A DNA stretch of 49,754 bases from Phycisphaerae bacterium (GTDB taxonomy: Bacteria > Planctomycetota > Phycisphaerae > Sedimentisphaerales > Anaerohalosphaeraceae): contig JACZKQ010000142.1 in assembly GCA_014859965.1 (NCBI GenBank), positions 1-49,754 of the forward strand, read 5' to 3'. Positions 32,828-41,980 of this stretch are shown one piece after another. The position numbers were made by a program, and so were the translations under genes. The notes under the pieces were generated by a model. It did not search any database and was not told the origin of the DNA. It saw nothing but the letters and a program-made list of their open reading frames with translations. How positions within the stretch are numbered: the first letter of the stretch is position 1; every line of letters begins with the position of its first letter.

Positions 32828-33379
32828 ATGCAGAGTGCAGGATCGGACAAGAAAAGCAAGCGGCGTCGGCGTTTTAAAGGTTTTTGTTTGTTCGTTTTAG
32901 GGATCGTCTTTGCGATTGGGGCTTTTCTGGGCATCAACTTCGGAATGGCCCAGGTCTCGTCGCCGGAATACTGCGGGAGCAGTTGTCATGAAATGCAGAC
33001 GGCCTATCAGACGTGGGAGCTTTCGCCGCACGGCACCAACCACCTCGGCGTGCGGGTGGAGTGCGCCGATTGTCATCTGCCGTCCAAGGACAATTACTTC
33101 CATTATACCTTCGCCAAGGCCTGGACCGGGGCCAAGGACCTTGCCGTGCACTACTTCGGGCCTGAATACGATGTCGAGGCGACGCGCAAGAAGGTCCAGG
33201 CCAAGTTCACGAACGAACCCTGCCTGCGATGTCATCAGGACCTGCTCGTCAGCCCCACGGGATTCGATGCGATGGCGGCCCACCAGGGCCTCATCGACCG
33301 CCCCGATGCACCCGAAAATCAGTGCATCCACTGCCACCCCGGCGCCGGCCACGAACGCGACAGCAAACTGCATAGATAG
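32828..33379 (+). CDS. NapC/NirT/NrfH-family tetraheme cytochrome c
   Basis: Membrane-anchored quinol dehydrogenase that passes electrons from menaquinol to a periplasmic reductase. It has 183 residues, with one helix at about 19-40 (FCLFVLGIVFAIGAFLGINF) after a basic N-terminus, then four c-type heme sites: CGSSCH (49-54), CADCH (79-83), CLRCH (132-136) and CIHCH (166-170). The first is CX3CH instead of CX2CH, followed by Glu-Met where NrfH/NapC use Met near the heme. It is 11 bases ahead of the octaheme gene, which fits the small-subunit role. NrfH from nitrite-reducing bacteria is the closest functional model, but the partner is HAO-like, not NrfA. Confidence 0.88.
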   Translation: MQSAGSDKKSKRRRRFKGFCLFVLGIVFAIGAFLGINFGMAQVSSPEYCGSSCHEMQTAYQTWELSPHGTNHLGVRVECADCHLPSKDNYFHYTFAKAWTGAKDLAVHYFGPEYDVEATRKKVQAKFTNEPCLRCHQDLLVSPTGFDAMAAHQGLIDRPDAPENQCIHCHPGAGHERDSKLHR

Positions 33380-33390
33380 AAAGGGTTTAC

Positions 33391-34740
33391 ATGGAATCAT
33401 CGCCAGGGTGTTTCTCTTATCTTGTCGGGCCGCTCCTTGCGGTGGTGTGCTGTGGGGTCGCCGGCGCCCAGGATGGCTCACTGGCGGTCCCCGGCCTCAA
33501 GACCATTCGCATCGAACGCAACATCAGCCCCACTGCTAAAGGCTGCATCGAGTGCCACAGCACCACCTCCCCGGGAATGGTAGCCGACTGGGCCGACAGC
33601 CGCCATGCCCACTCGAACATCACCTGCCTCGACTGCCATGCCGCCGGACCGGCCGACAGCGACATCAGCAAGAAACATCTGGCATGGGAGAAGACGCCCA
33701 TTTCGCCCATAGTCAGCCCGAAAGACTGCTCGCGCTGTCACCCGACCGAGGCAGCCGAATTCGACAAGAGCAAACACGCCCGGACCCTCGAGATCCTTTG
33801 GCAGATCGACCCCTGGCTGAAACAAGGCCTCAACAATGCCATCGAACGGGCCACCGGCTGCGATCACTGCCACGGCAGCGTCGTCAAGGCGGTCAACGGG
33901 CAAATCGACCCGGCGACCTGGCCTAATGTCGGCATCGGCCGCGTCAATCCCGACGGCAGCCGAGGAAGCTGCTCGAGTTGTCATACGCGGCACAAGTTTT
34001 CGCTTGCCGAAGCCCGCAAACCCGAAGCGTGCGGCCAGTGCCATCTCGGCCCGGACCACCCGCAGATCGAAATCTATAACGAATCCAAGCACGGGGCCAT
34101 CTATCACGCCGAAGGTCATTCATGGAACTGGGGCGCAGCCCCCGGCACATGGTCGCCGGGTGTCGATTACCGGGCGCCCACCTGTTCGACCTGTCATATG
34201 TCGCAGGTCGGCAGTGTCAAAGGCAGCCATGATGTCACGGAGCGGCTGGCGTGGGAAACGCAGGCTCCGCTGACCATCCGGCCGTCGGAATTTAAACCTC
34301 TGCCCGCAAAGACCGACTGGAAAGAGGAACGCGAGAAGATGAAAGGCGTCTGCCGCGCGTGCCATTCGCCGGCCTGGACAAACGGGCATTTTGATCGCTT
34401 CGATAAGGCCGTCGAACACTACAACGAGACGTACTACAAGCCGGCCAAGAAAATTATGGACGATCTTTACGAAAAGAATCTGCTCAGCAAGGACAAGTTC
34501 CTCGACGAAAAGCTCGAAGTCGAGTTTTATGAATTCTGGCACCACGAAGGCCGGCGAGCCCGCTTCGGCGCGGCGATGATGGCCCCAGACTACGCCTGGT
34601 GGCACGGTTTTTACGAACTCAAGAAGCGTTTCATGGAAATCGAATCCCAGGCCGAGGAACTCCTGCGCACGGGCAAACCGGCAACCGTGCACAAGGTCAG
34701 AGGCGCCGACGGCGATACGACCCCTCCGAAACTGCCGTAA
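33391..34740 (+). CDS. Octaheme cytochrome c, hydroxylamine oxidoreductase (HAO) family
   Basis: 449 residues with a signal peptide (YLVGPLLAVVCCGVAGAQ) and eight CXXCH sites: CIECH 52, CLDCH 79, CSRCH 113, CDHCH 157, CSSCH 194, CGQCH 214, CSTCH 265 and CRACH 321. The long helical tail (FWHHEGRRARFGAAMMAPDY, AWWHGFYELKKRF) is the signature of HAO-family proteins. With a NrfH-like partner, as in the epsilonproteobacterial HAO pair, reduction of nitrite (to hydroxylamine or ammonium) is the likeliest job. True HAO oxidises hydroxylamine and needs a heme-crosslinking Tyr. Tyr401 and Tyr408 lie in the right area, but I cannot tell without alignment. Confidence 0.88.
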   Translation: MESSPGCFSYLVGPLLAVVCCGVAGAQDGSLAVPGLKTIRIERNISPTAKGCIECHSTTSPGMVADWADSRHAHSNITCLDCHAAGPADSDISKKHLAWEKTPISPIVSPKDCSRCHPTEAAEFDKSKHARTLEILWQIDPWLKQGLNNAIERATGCDHCHGSVVKAVNGQIDPATWPNVGIGRVNPDGSRGSCSSCHTRHKFSLAEARKPEACGQCHLGPDHPQIEIYNESKHGAIYHAEGHSWNWGAAPGTWSPGVDYRAPTCSTCHMSQVGSVKGSHDVTERLAWETQAPLTIRPSEFKPLPAKTDWKEEREKMKGVCRACHSPAWTNGHFDRFDKAVEHYNETYYKPAKKIMDDLYEKNLLSKDKFLDEKLEVEFYEFWHHEGRRARFGAAMMAPDYAWWHGFYELKKRFMEIESQAEELLRTGKPATVHKVRGADGDTTPPKLP

Positions 34741-34845
34741 TCGCTGCGCAGAGAAGCTTGCGCGGGGTCGCTGCCGCGATAGAACATTCAAGCACCGCCA
34801 CGCGCGGGAGAATCAAACGCATATAACTGATGGAATGGAGTGCGC

Positions 34846-35331
34846 ATGACAAAGTTTGGTAGTGATGGCCGTTTGCTGATACCGTTTCGCGAGAGAACCA
34901 GCGCCGCCGATCCGCAGGATGAAAAGGCGCGCTATGTCATTGAGCACGCCTATTGCCCAAACGGCTGCAGCGTGATGGACATTAAACATAAGATCGGCGG
35001 CTATCCGGGCCTCAAGATACGATTTCGCCGGCCGGGCATGGACGGCATTTTCGTAATCTCCGCCATCGAGGGGGATTTCAACAAAGTCATTCTCGAAGGC
35101 GAGCTGGCTGATGGCGTTAAAGACGAACTCTACTGCCCCCATTGCGACGCCATGTTCCGCAAACTGGTTACCTGTAATTGCAAGCCGGACGGCGACCTGA
35201 TCGTCATCGGCTTGACGCCGGAACTCGATTTCAACAATGCCGTGACATTCTGCAATGTCACAGGCTGCCACAATGGGGCATTCGTCCAGTCAGGACATAT
35301 CCTGCGGCACGTCCGACTGTTGGGTCATTGA
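34846..35331 (+). CDS. Hypothetical Cys-rich (zinc-ribbon-like) protein
   Basis: 161 residues from ATG 34846, with GGAG 7 bases upstream. An in-frame GTG at 34840 is less well placed. It has no signal peptide and no membrane helix. Cysteine pairs are YCPNGC (near 37), LYCPHC (near 107), TCNC (near 120) and FCNVTGC (near 145), so one or two metal sites are likely. No family is recognised. It follows the HAO-family gene by 105 bases on the same strand and ends at a bidirectional hairpin at 35364, so it may belong to that operon. Confidence 0.65.
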   Translation: MTKFGSDGRLLIPFRERTSAADPQDEKARYVIEHAYCPNGCSVMDIKHKIGGYPGLKIRFRRPGMDGIFVISAIEGDFNKVILEGELADGVKDELYCPHCDAMFRKLVTCNCKPDGDLIVIGLTPELDFNNAVTFCNVTGCHNGAFVQSGHILRHVRLLGH

Positions 35332-35363
35332 CGGGCATATCGGCCGCCGGCCGCACAAGCGCA

Positions 35364-35394
35364 TGCGTTTTTTGCACCCCTGAAAAAAAACGCA
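35364..35394. terminator. Bidirectional hairpin terminator
   Basis: TGCGTTTTTT (35364-35373) pairs with AAAAAACGCA (35385-35394). Each arm gives a T-run in its own direction. It sits after the gene at 34846. Confidence 0.6.
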
Positions 35395-35505
35395 AGGGCG
35401 TCTCCCGGACATTGAGACAAGACAGGCAAGCGGCTTTTTTTAGGACTATAACGCGTTACAGTCGCCCTTTACCGGCGACACGCGCGCAAATTCCGTGTAA
35501 TAAGC

Positions 35506-35533
35506 TTGCAAAACATTGTTGTATCGGTATACT
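35506..35533 (+). promoter_or_regulatory. Promoter for accBC
   Basis: TTGCAA (35506-35511), 16 bases, TATACT (35528-35533), 45 bases before accB. Confidence 0.6.
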
Positions 35534-35578
35534 TTGGACCAAAATTCCGATGTAGATGAGAGCTAAAGGACTTGCCAA

Positions 35579-36040
35579 ATGGCAGATAAAAAAGAGGATC
35601 TGAAACGCGTTAAAGAACTGATCGACCTGATGATCAAGAACGATCTTGTCGAGTTAGAGATCGTCGACGGCAGCAGCAAGATCATGCTGAAGCGGCCTCA
35701 GGCCGGGGCGCCCGTAGTCACACAGATACCGATGCCTGTTGCGGCCCTGCCGGCGAGCCCGGCCGCCCGGACCGAGCCCGAGCACGCCGAATCGGAAAAA
35801 CTTCGTGAAATTACCTCTCCCATCGTCGGCACCTTCTACGCCGCCGCAAGCCCCGACTCCAAACCATTCGTCAAGCCGGGCTCGCGGGTCGAAGAAGACA
35901 CGGTCGTCTGCATCGTCGAGGCGATGAAGGTCATGAACGAAATTAAGGCGCAGTTGAGCGGAACCATCGTCGAGGTGCTCTGCAAGGCGGGGCAGGCCGT
36001 CGAGTTTGGTCAGGCGCTTTTCAGGGTCCGGCCGGACTGA
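35579..36040 (+). CDS. accB: Biotin carboxyl carrier protein of acetyl-CoA carboxylase
   Basis: 153 residues, the usual BCCP size. The N-terminal helical region (KRVKELIDLMIKNDLVELE) is typical, followed by a Pro/Ala-rich linker (residues about 50-70). The biotinyl domain has IVEAMKVMNEI, with Lys in the EAMKM-type loop as the biotin site. SPIVGTFYAAASPDSKPFV is the preceding thumb strand. AAAGGA lies upstream of the ATG. It carries biotin between AccC and the carboxyltransferase in fatty acid synthesis. accC follows 57 bases later as an operon. The accA/accD genes are not in the window. Confidence 0.96.
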   Translation: MADKKEDLKRVKELIDLMIKNDLVELEIVDGSSKIMLKRPQAGAPVVTQIPMPVAALPASPAARTEPEHAESEKLREITSPIVGTFYAAASPDSKPFVKPGSRVEEDTVVCIVEAMKVMNEIKAQLSGTIVEVLCKAGQAVEFGQALFRVRPD

Positions 36041-36097
36041 CCCCGGCCGCGTATCCGTTCGATCGACAACCACCGAATCTGTTCAGGGTGACGCACT

Positions 36098-37438
36098 ATG
36101 TTCTCAAGAATACTGATCGCAAACAGGGGTGAGATCGCCCTACGCATTATTCGGGCCTGTCATGAACTGGGCGTCGAAGCCGTTGTTGTTTTTTCTCAGG
36201 CCGACAAAGACGCCGAATATGTGAAGCTCGCCGATGAAGCCATCTGTATCGGCCCGCCGGCCGCGGCACAGAGCTACCTCAACATCCCCCGCATCATCAG
36301 CGCCGCCGAAATCGCCGACGTTGAAGCCATCCATCCCGGCTACGGATTTCTCGCCGAGAACGCGCACTTTGCCGAAATCTGCCGCGAGTGCGGCATCACA
36401 TTCATCGGCCCGAGCCCTGAAGCCATGTACCGGCTGGGAGATAAGGTTTCCGCACGCGAGATCGCCAGAAACGCCCGTGTGCCTGTTGTGCCGGGTTCCG
36501 ACGGCGAAATCGCCGACGAAAATGAAGCCATCAAAATCGCAAATAAAATCGGGTATCCCGTCATCATCAAGGCCGCCGCCGGCGGAGGCGGGCGCGGTAT
36601 GAGGGTCGCACACAACGATATCAGCCTGCACGGTGCTTTCGCCGCGGCCCGCGCCGAGGCCGAGGCCGCATTTAAGAACGGCACACTGTACATTGAGAAA
36701 TACATTCTGCAGCCGCGCCACGTGGAAGTGCAGGTCCTGGCCGACAAAGCCTCCAACGCGCTGCACTTTTATGAACGCGACTGCACCATCCAGCGGCGCC
36801 ATCAGAAACTCATCGAGGAATCGCCCTGCCCCGTGCTCGATGAAGCCACGCGCGAGGAACTCTGCAAAGCAGCCCTGCGCCTCGTCCAGGAGGCCGAATA
36901 TGTCAACGCCGCTACAGTGGAGTTTCTGCTCGATCGCGACAAGAACTTCTACTTTATCGAGGTCAATGCCCGCATCCAGGTCGAGCACCCCGTCACGGAA
37001 ATGGTTACCGGCCACGACCTCATCAAATGGCAGCTCAAAATCGCCGCCGGTCAGACGCTCGATCTCCGGCAGAAGGACATCACCCACAACGGCGTCGCCC
37101 TCGAATGCCGCATCAATGCTGAAGACCCGCGCCGCAACTACGCCCCATGCCCGGGCACGATCACGAAGTTCATCGCCCCCGGCGGTATGGGTGTCCGCGT
37201 CGACACCCACGTCCATCAGGGCTGTGTGGTCAGCCCCTATTACGACTCGATGATCGCCAAACTCATTGTTCACCAGAGGACCCGTGAGGAGGCCATCGCG
37301 ACAATGAAACGCGCCCTGCGAGAATTCAGAATCGAACCCATCAAGACCACCATCCCCGCCTGTCTCGAAATCCTCTCGCACCACCTCTTCATAAAAAGCG
37401 ACGTGGACACCTCCTTCATCGAACAGAAGATGGGCTGA
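36098..37438 (+). CDS. accC: Biotin carboxylase of acetyl-CoA carboxylase
   Basis: 446 residues, the standard AccC length. It carboxylates the biotin on AccB using ATP and bicarbonate. [21 protein letters not shown] is the invariant N-terminus. The ATP-grasp glycine loop is [12 protein letters not shown], with [17 protein letters not shown] and [18 protein letters not shown] for ATP binding. The catalytic block [21 protein letters not shown] ends the core. The biotin carboxylase C-terminal domain (about 337-440) follows. It forms an operon with accB. Confidence 0.97.
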   Translation: MFSRILIANRGEIALRIIRACHELGVEAVVVFSQADKDAEYVKLADEAICIGPPAAAQSYLNIPRIISAAEIADVEAIHPGYGFLAENAHFAEICRECGITFIGPSPEAMYRLGDKVSAREIARNARVPVVPGSDGEIADENEAIKIANKIGYPVIIKAAAGGGGRGMRVAHNDISLHGAFAAARAEAEAAFKNGTLYIEKYILQPRHVEVQVLADKASNALHFYERDCTIQRRHQKLIEESPCPVLDEATREELCKAALRLVQEAEYVNAATVEFLLDRDKNFYFIEVNARIQVEHPVTEMVTGHDLIKWQLKIAAGQTLDLRQKDITHNGVALECRINAEDPRRNYAPCPGTITKFIAPGGMGVRVDTHVHQGCVVSPYYDSMIAKLIVHQRTREEAIATMKRALREFRIEPIKTTIPACLEILSHHLFIKSDVDTSFIEQKMG

Positions 37439-37545
37439 GCATCTGTTTTGTGCAGGCAATCATAGCGCGTCGCCGAAGATCTCTCATGGCGGGAGAGGCA
37501 CCGTAAGCAAGCCAGTGTAGTGGATGAAATAAACCAGAAATAAAT

Positions 37546-37573
37546 TTGACTTCACTGGCCGTTTTGCGATAAT
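37546..37573 (+). promoter_or_regulatory. Promoter for the DUF5131-TcmP pair
   Basis: TTGACT (37546-37551), 16 bases, GATAAT (37568-37573), 21 bases before the ATG. Confidence 0.55.
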
Positions 37574-37594
37574 TACGATGTTGATGGAGGCCGT

Positions 37595-38332
37595 ATGGCG
37601 CAGAAATCCAGAATAGAATGGACAGGCTCGACTTGGAATCCCGTTACCGGGTGCACTAAGATCAGCGCTGGCTGCAGGAACTGCTACGCTGAACGAATGG
37701 CTCGCCGCCTCCAGGCCATCGGTAATCCGAACTACGCCAACGGTTTCCAAGTCACACTGCATCCACATATCCTCAAGATGCCGCTGAAGTGGAAACAGCC
37801 GCGAACTATCTTCGTAAACTCAATGAGCGATCTTTTCCACGATGAAGTCGCATCCAGTTTCATCGCGGAAGTCTTCGACGTGATGAATCAAGCGTCACAG
37901 CATACCTTCCAGATACTGACGAAGCGCTCGGAGCGACTGCTCGAACTGTCCCATCGCCTCCGCTGGGCTCATAATATTTGGATGGGTGTGACCGTTGAGA
38001 ACGCCGAATGCGTGTTCAGAATTGATGACCTTAGACGGACTGCCGCCGCGGTCAAGTTCCTGTCGATTGAACCGCTGCTCGGCCCCATACCAAGTCTGGA
38101 CCTTGGAGGCATTGACTGGGTCATCGTCGGCGGCGAGTCGGGGCCAGGCGCCAGACCCATCAGAAGTGAGTGGGTAACTGAAATCCGCGATCGATGCCTC
38201 GAAGCACACGTGCCCTTCTTCTTTAAACAGTGGGGCGGAATAAACAAAAAGAAGTCCGGCCGAACGCTCGAAGGAAGAACCTGGGACCAGATGCCCGTTA
38301 AGACATTCAACGAGACGTATTGCTGTGTTTAA
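37595..38332 (+). CDS. DUF5131 family protein (phage Gp37/Gp68-like, three-Cys motif)
   Basis: 245 residues with GATGGAGG upstream. IEWTGSTWNPVTGCTKISAG opens the DUF5131 domain. The three cysteines (C20, C27, C30 in GCTKISAGCRNCYAERMA) give the three-Cys name and look like an Fe-S or radical-SAM-type site (inference). The middle has IFVNSMSDLFHD and FQILTKRSERL, and FLSIEPLLGPI precedes the sequence WVIVGGESGPGARP typical of the family. The gene overlaps the next by 8 bases (GTG start inside it), the hallmark arrangement with TcmP. The biochemical function is not established. It is common on phages and mobile islands. Confidence 0.85.
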   Translation: MAQKSRIEWTGSTWNPVTGCTKISAGCRNCYAERMARRLQAIGNPNYANGFQVTLHPHILKMPLKWKQPRTIFVNSMSDLFHDEVASSFIAEVFDVMNQASQHTFQILTKRSERLLELSHRLRWAHNIWMGVTVENAECVFRIDDLRRTAAAVKFLSIEPLLGPIPSLDLGGIDWVIVGGESGPGARPIRSEWVTEIRDRCLEAHVPFFFKQWGGINKKKSGRTLEGRTWDQMPVKTFNETYCCV

Positions 38333-39143
38333 TCTACCGCCGCCAAAGGATGATGGTCTTTATACACCATCAGTGAAAACGCAGTCCGCCGACAAGCATT
38401 ACTTTTTGGCCAGATACATCGACGCTTTCACTACGTCAATGAAAGGCAAGTGGCGGTTACATTACATCGATCTCTTTGCCGGAGCTGGAATCGAGCGTCT
38501 GGAAGAATCCGGGGAGTTGGCGTGGGGGTCGCCGATGATTGCTGCCCAGTCACCCAAGCCTTTTGACGGCCTGCACCTGTGTGAACTCGATCACCGCAAA
38601 TACACCGCTCTAAAAACGCGCGTCACAGCTTTGCACCCCTGTGTACACATATGGAGCGGGGATGCCAACGTCACAATATCAAAAATGCTTCCTGCGATAC
38701 CACCGCGGGATGCGTTGTCATTAGCGTTTCTTGACCCCTATGGGTTGCACTTGGATTTCGCAACATTGCAGTGCCTGAGCGACAAACGGGCTGATCTTAT
38801 CATCTTCTTTCCTGATCGACTGGATATCCTCAGGAACTGGAAGACTTATTACTACGACAAGCACGACTCCAATCTTGACCGTTTTCTCGGTCCGGATTCT
38901 AACTGGCGATCCGTTCTGAACGAAGCGTCTTCGGCCAATCGTGTCGATGTTCTGCGGGACCTTTATATCGCCCAAGTTCGGCAGAAATTGGGCTATACCG
39001 AGTTCGAATTCGAGCGGATTTCGGCTCGAGGGCGACCCCTGTACTATCTGGTTCTCTGTTCACGAAACAAGCTGGCGACGAAGTTTTGGCGGGAGATTAC
39101 GAAAAAAGAGCGGGGTGGTCAGCGTCGGTTCGACTGGGGCTAA
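38325..39143 (+). CDS. tcmP: Three-Cys-motif partner protein TcmP
   Basis: 272 residues from GTG 38325, which lies inside the upstream gene. No ATG gives the conserved N-terminus (VKTQSADKHYFLARYIDAFT). YIDLFAGAG is a methyltransferase-like SAM loop, LHLCELDHRKY fits the next strand and SLAFLDPYGLHLDF the (N/D)PP-like position, so the fold is probably a class I methyltransferase. Pairing with DUF5131 by overlap is the defining feature of the TcmP family, whose joint function is unknown. GC content is lower than in the flanking accC and transporter genes, which with phage-linked families hints at transfer. Confidence 0.82.
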   Translation: MFNLPPPKDDGLYTPSVKTQSADKHYFLARYIDAFTTSMKGKWRLHYIDLFAGAGIERLEESGELAWGSPMIAAQSPKPFDGLHLCELDHRKYTALKTRVTALHPCVHIWSGDANVTISKMLPAIPPRDALSLAFLDPYGLHLDFATLQCLSDKRADLIIFFPDRLDILRNWKTYYYDKHDSNLDRFLGPDSNWRSVLNEASSANRVDVLRDLYIAQVRQKLGYTEFEFERISARGRPLYYLVLCSRNKLATKFWREITKKERGGQRRFDWG

Positions 39144-39166
39144 TGCTATCGATTAATGACGGGCTA

Positions 39167-40489
39167 TCAACGAGCGACAACCGCCTGTAAGGCCCGTGTA
39201 GTTTCATGGTAGAACGTGCCTGCCACTGCGCCAGTCATAAGACAGGCTAATGTCGCCGCCAACAGCGCTCGCGGGGCCACTTTTGCCAGGTCGGCGCGGC
39301 GGCCTGGGACGATGGCCGAGACGCCGCCGATGAAGATGGCCAGCGACGCCACGTGGGCGAATCCGCAGAGGGCGTAGGCGACGATCACTGCGCTGCGCGG
39401 GTGCACAAAGCCGCCGGTGCCCATCACCTCGGCAAGGTGCAGGTACGCAGGTATTTCAGTGGCGATGAGTCGCTGGCCCAGCATCTGCCCGGCGAGCAAT
39501 GCGTCGGTCGGCGGCACACCGATGATCACCGCAAAAGGCCACATCGCACATCCCATAAGGGCACTCAGCGGCGACCGAACGCTGTCGGCGTCGATCCAAT
39601 GCAGTGAAACGCCCGCCCAGCCCAAAAACAGGTCGAGCACCGCCAACATCCCCAGGAGTGCGATCAGCAGCGCACACACACCCACCACCAACTTCACCCC
39701 CGCCATCGCGCCATTGATGATCGCCTCGATCGGGCCGCTCTCTCGCTCGTAGTGAAAACGCGTCGCCACGCCCAGGGTTATCGGCTGGTCGGTTTCCGGC
39801 ACAAGAATTTTGCTCACCACAATCGCCGCCGGCGCGCTCAAAACCGAAGCCGAGATCAGATGCCCCGCAATCGTTCCGAACACGTCCTTCAAGAACAGCA
39901 CATACACGCCCATCGTACTCGACGCCACCGTCGCCATCCCGGCCGTCAATATCGTACAGAACTCCGACCGCGTCATCTTCGCCAGATACGGCCGCACCGC
40001 CGTCGTCGACTCGATGCCGACGAAGATATTGCTCGCCGCACACAGGCTCTCGGCGCCGCTGATCCGCATCAGCCGCACGAACACCCACGCAAACGCCTGG
40101 ATAATCCGCTGCATGATGCCGAAGTAATACAGTACCCCCATCAGCGCCGCAAAAAAAATGATCACCGCCAGCGCCTGCGTCGCCAGAATGAAACCGATTG
40201 ACGCGCTGCCGTTGGCATCCGTCTGCCCCGGCCCAACCGCCAGCGGCCCGAACAAGAACCGCTGCCCCTCCATCGCCGCATGCAGGAATGCCACCACCAC
40301 ATCATTGAGCCACAGAAAAAACCGCGTACTGCCCGGCGCCCAAAACACCACCGCCGCCAGCACCAACTGCAAGCCCACTCCGGCGGCGATGCACCGCACG
40401 TTTACCACGCGACGGTTCACCGAGAAGGCCCACGCCACGAACATCAAGACAAAAAGCCCCGCAAAACTGACCACGTTATAAATGTCCAT
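39167..40489 (-). CDS. Concentrative nucleoside transporter (NupC/CNT family)
   Basis: 440 residues from ATG 40489. A TTG at 40507 also extends the frame, but the first helix (VVSFAGLFVLMFVAWAFSV) follows 40489 closely. About ten membrane segments are seen. Conserved CNT stretches include SAESLCAASNIFVGIEST-like GAESLCAASNIFVGIESTTA, MATVASSTMGVYVLFL and AMWPFAVIIGVPPTDALLAG, then LCGFAHVASLAIFIGG. The protein takes up nucleosides with H+ or Na+, but substrate selectivity is not readable. It ends 20 bases from the convergent tcmP stop. No neighbour suggests nucleoside catabolism. Confidence 0.92.
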   Translation of the reverse strand: MDIYNVVSFAGLFVLMFVAWAFSVNRRVVNVRCIAAGVGLQLVLAAVVFWAPGSTRFFLWLNDVVVAFLHAAMEGQRFLFGPLAVGPGQTDANGSASIGFILATQALAVIIFFAALMGVLYYFGIMQRIIQAFAWVFVRLMRISGAESLCAASNIFVGIESTTAVRPYLAKMTRSEFCTILTAGMATVASSTMGVYVLFLKDVFGTIAGHLISASVLSAPAAIVVSKILVPETDQPITLGVATRFHYERESGPIEAIINGAMAGVKLVVGVCALLIALLGMLAVLDLFLGWAGVSLHWIDADSVRSPLSALMGCAMWPFAVIIGVPPTDALLAGQMLGQRLIATEIPAYLHLAEVMGTGGFVHPRSAVIVAYALCGFAHVASLAIFIGGVSAIVPGRRADLAKVAPRALLAATLACLMTGAVAGTFYHETTRALQAVVAR

Positions 40490-40682
40490 ACCTTCGGCTC
40501 CGTTCAAGTTCGCCGCTTCAGAGTTCGCGCGTTAACGAACTAATCACAGCGGCGCCGCATGGTAGCACATTTATAACAGAAATCCAGAATTGTCCTCAAT
40601 CGGAATGCATGGAAACGTTCCTTACCGCTGGCTCAGCCAACCGGCCCGACACAGTTTCTCTCAAAGCCGACCTTGTGAGTTG

Positions 40683-41846
40683 TCAGTACCGCAGAATGGC
40701 CGCCATTGCCGCCTCGCCCGGCATGCACTGCCGCTCGGCCGGATACACATAACCGCCCCGGCCCAAGGCGTAATGAACGGTCATGTCCACCAGATCCTCG
40801 TTGATCGAATCGTACCACGGCTCGATTTCCACGTGTCCGTCCGCCGGACGGAAGGTGCCCCACACGTGCTCGTGCGGGTCGACAAAAAGCGTATCGAGCC
40901 GCCCCTCGTAGGCCGCCGGCAAAATCAGATGCGGATCCGTGGCAACCTTTTCCGTGCCCACCTTATCCCAGAAATAAGCCGCACGCCGGTTGCGGTCATA
41001 GTCGAAGTCGCCCGCGACGATCTTCCAGGCACGCGAATGAAGATGCCGCCGGTCGATCAGTTCCGGGTTGCCGCCGATGATCTCCGTCTTCAACTGCGGA
41101 TGCGAGTCGATCTCCCGGTAAGCACCGCACAGATAGTCCGTGCCCGCCAGCACCAGCGGGGCTCTCCGCGGTGCAAGCTGCTTATTGATGCCATTGCGCA
41201 CGGACTTGAGGAAGTCCCCGATCGCCCGCTTGAGCGGCTTGCCTTCCACGCCTTCGCCGTGCCCGTGGAACATGGCGTCGGTGCCGGCGGTCGTACCGCG
41301 AGGCATGGTATGCACCTGAATGAAGTGCTCAATGTCCCGATACTGCTCCAGTTCTTCCATCGTATCGGGGGCGTCGGTCAGTTCCAATTCGTTCAGCGCA
41401 TATCGATCCCCCTCGAAAAGGCGGACTTTTTTCTGGCTCAGCGTCAGAAGAAAGAATCGTCCGTTGCCGCTCAGGACAGGCAGCAGCGGCCGCAGCAGAA
41501 GATGTCTGGACACATAAACTTCCTGATCGAACGAGACCGGCAGACGGTAATGCTCAAACAGGTCGCGTCCCAGGAAGATCGCCAGCCCTTCCTCCAGATG
41601 GCTCCAGTAAAACTCCTCGCGGAGCAGTTCACGGACCGGCCTCAAGAACTCCTCCACCTCATTGGCGGACAAACCGCGATGGTGCAGATGGTCCTCCGCC
41701 GTGGCGGCGAGGTTCTTCAGCCGGATTGAGTCCTCTCGCGTATCATCGCCTTGCTTGTGCGTGGGCAAATAAAAAGAGATGCAATGAGGCTCTTCGTAAT
41801 CGATAAGCTTTTCCAGTATGCTTCGGTCAAAATGGTCCATAGCCAT
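40683..41846 (-). CDS. baeRF-type (bacterial eRF1-like) domain protein
   Basis: 387 residues from ATG 41846, preceded by GGGGAGG 8 bases upstream. The frame is open to 41942 with no RBS. No signal peptide. The N-terminal part (ISFYLPTHKQG) and RFFLLTLSQKKVRLFEGD are like the first two domains of the bacterial archaeo-eukaryotic release factor group, and the end MPGEAAMAAILRY matches their last strand. The baeRF proteins were proposed to act on stalled ribosomes, but this is untested for most. I cannot pin the subfamily (baeRF3 or 7-like). It is divergent from nothing: both neighbours are on the same strand and may be stress-related. Confidence 0.65.
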   Translation of the reverse strand: MAMDHFDRSILEKLIDYEEPHCISFYLPTHKQGDDTREDSIRLKNLAATAEDHLHHRGLSANEVEEFLRPVRELLREEFYWSHLEEGLAIFLGRDLFEHYRLPVSFDQEVYVSRHLLLRPLLPVLSGNGRFFLLTLSQKKVRLFEGDRYALNELELTDAPDTMEELEQYRDIEHFIQVHTMPRGTTAGTDAMFHGHGEGVEGKPLKRAIGDFLKSVRNGINKQLAPRRAPLVLAGTDYLCGAYREIDSHPQLKTEIIGGNPELIDRRHLHSRAWKIVAGDFDYDRNRRAAYFWDKVGTEKVATDPHLILPAAYEGRLDTLFVDPHEHVWGTFRPADGHVEIEPWYDSINEDLVDMTVHYALGRGGYVYPAERQCMPGEAAMAAILRY

Positions 41847-41980
41847 GACAGCCACCTCCCCTGATGTTTGCTGTTTCGCTACAATGCCGCTTCCATTTAT
41901 ACGCATTCGGATCGGTATGGAGCAGGACTTTTCGCCGTTCATGTAAGCGCAGTATCAGGCCCGATACATACCCCGCAGCG

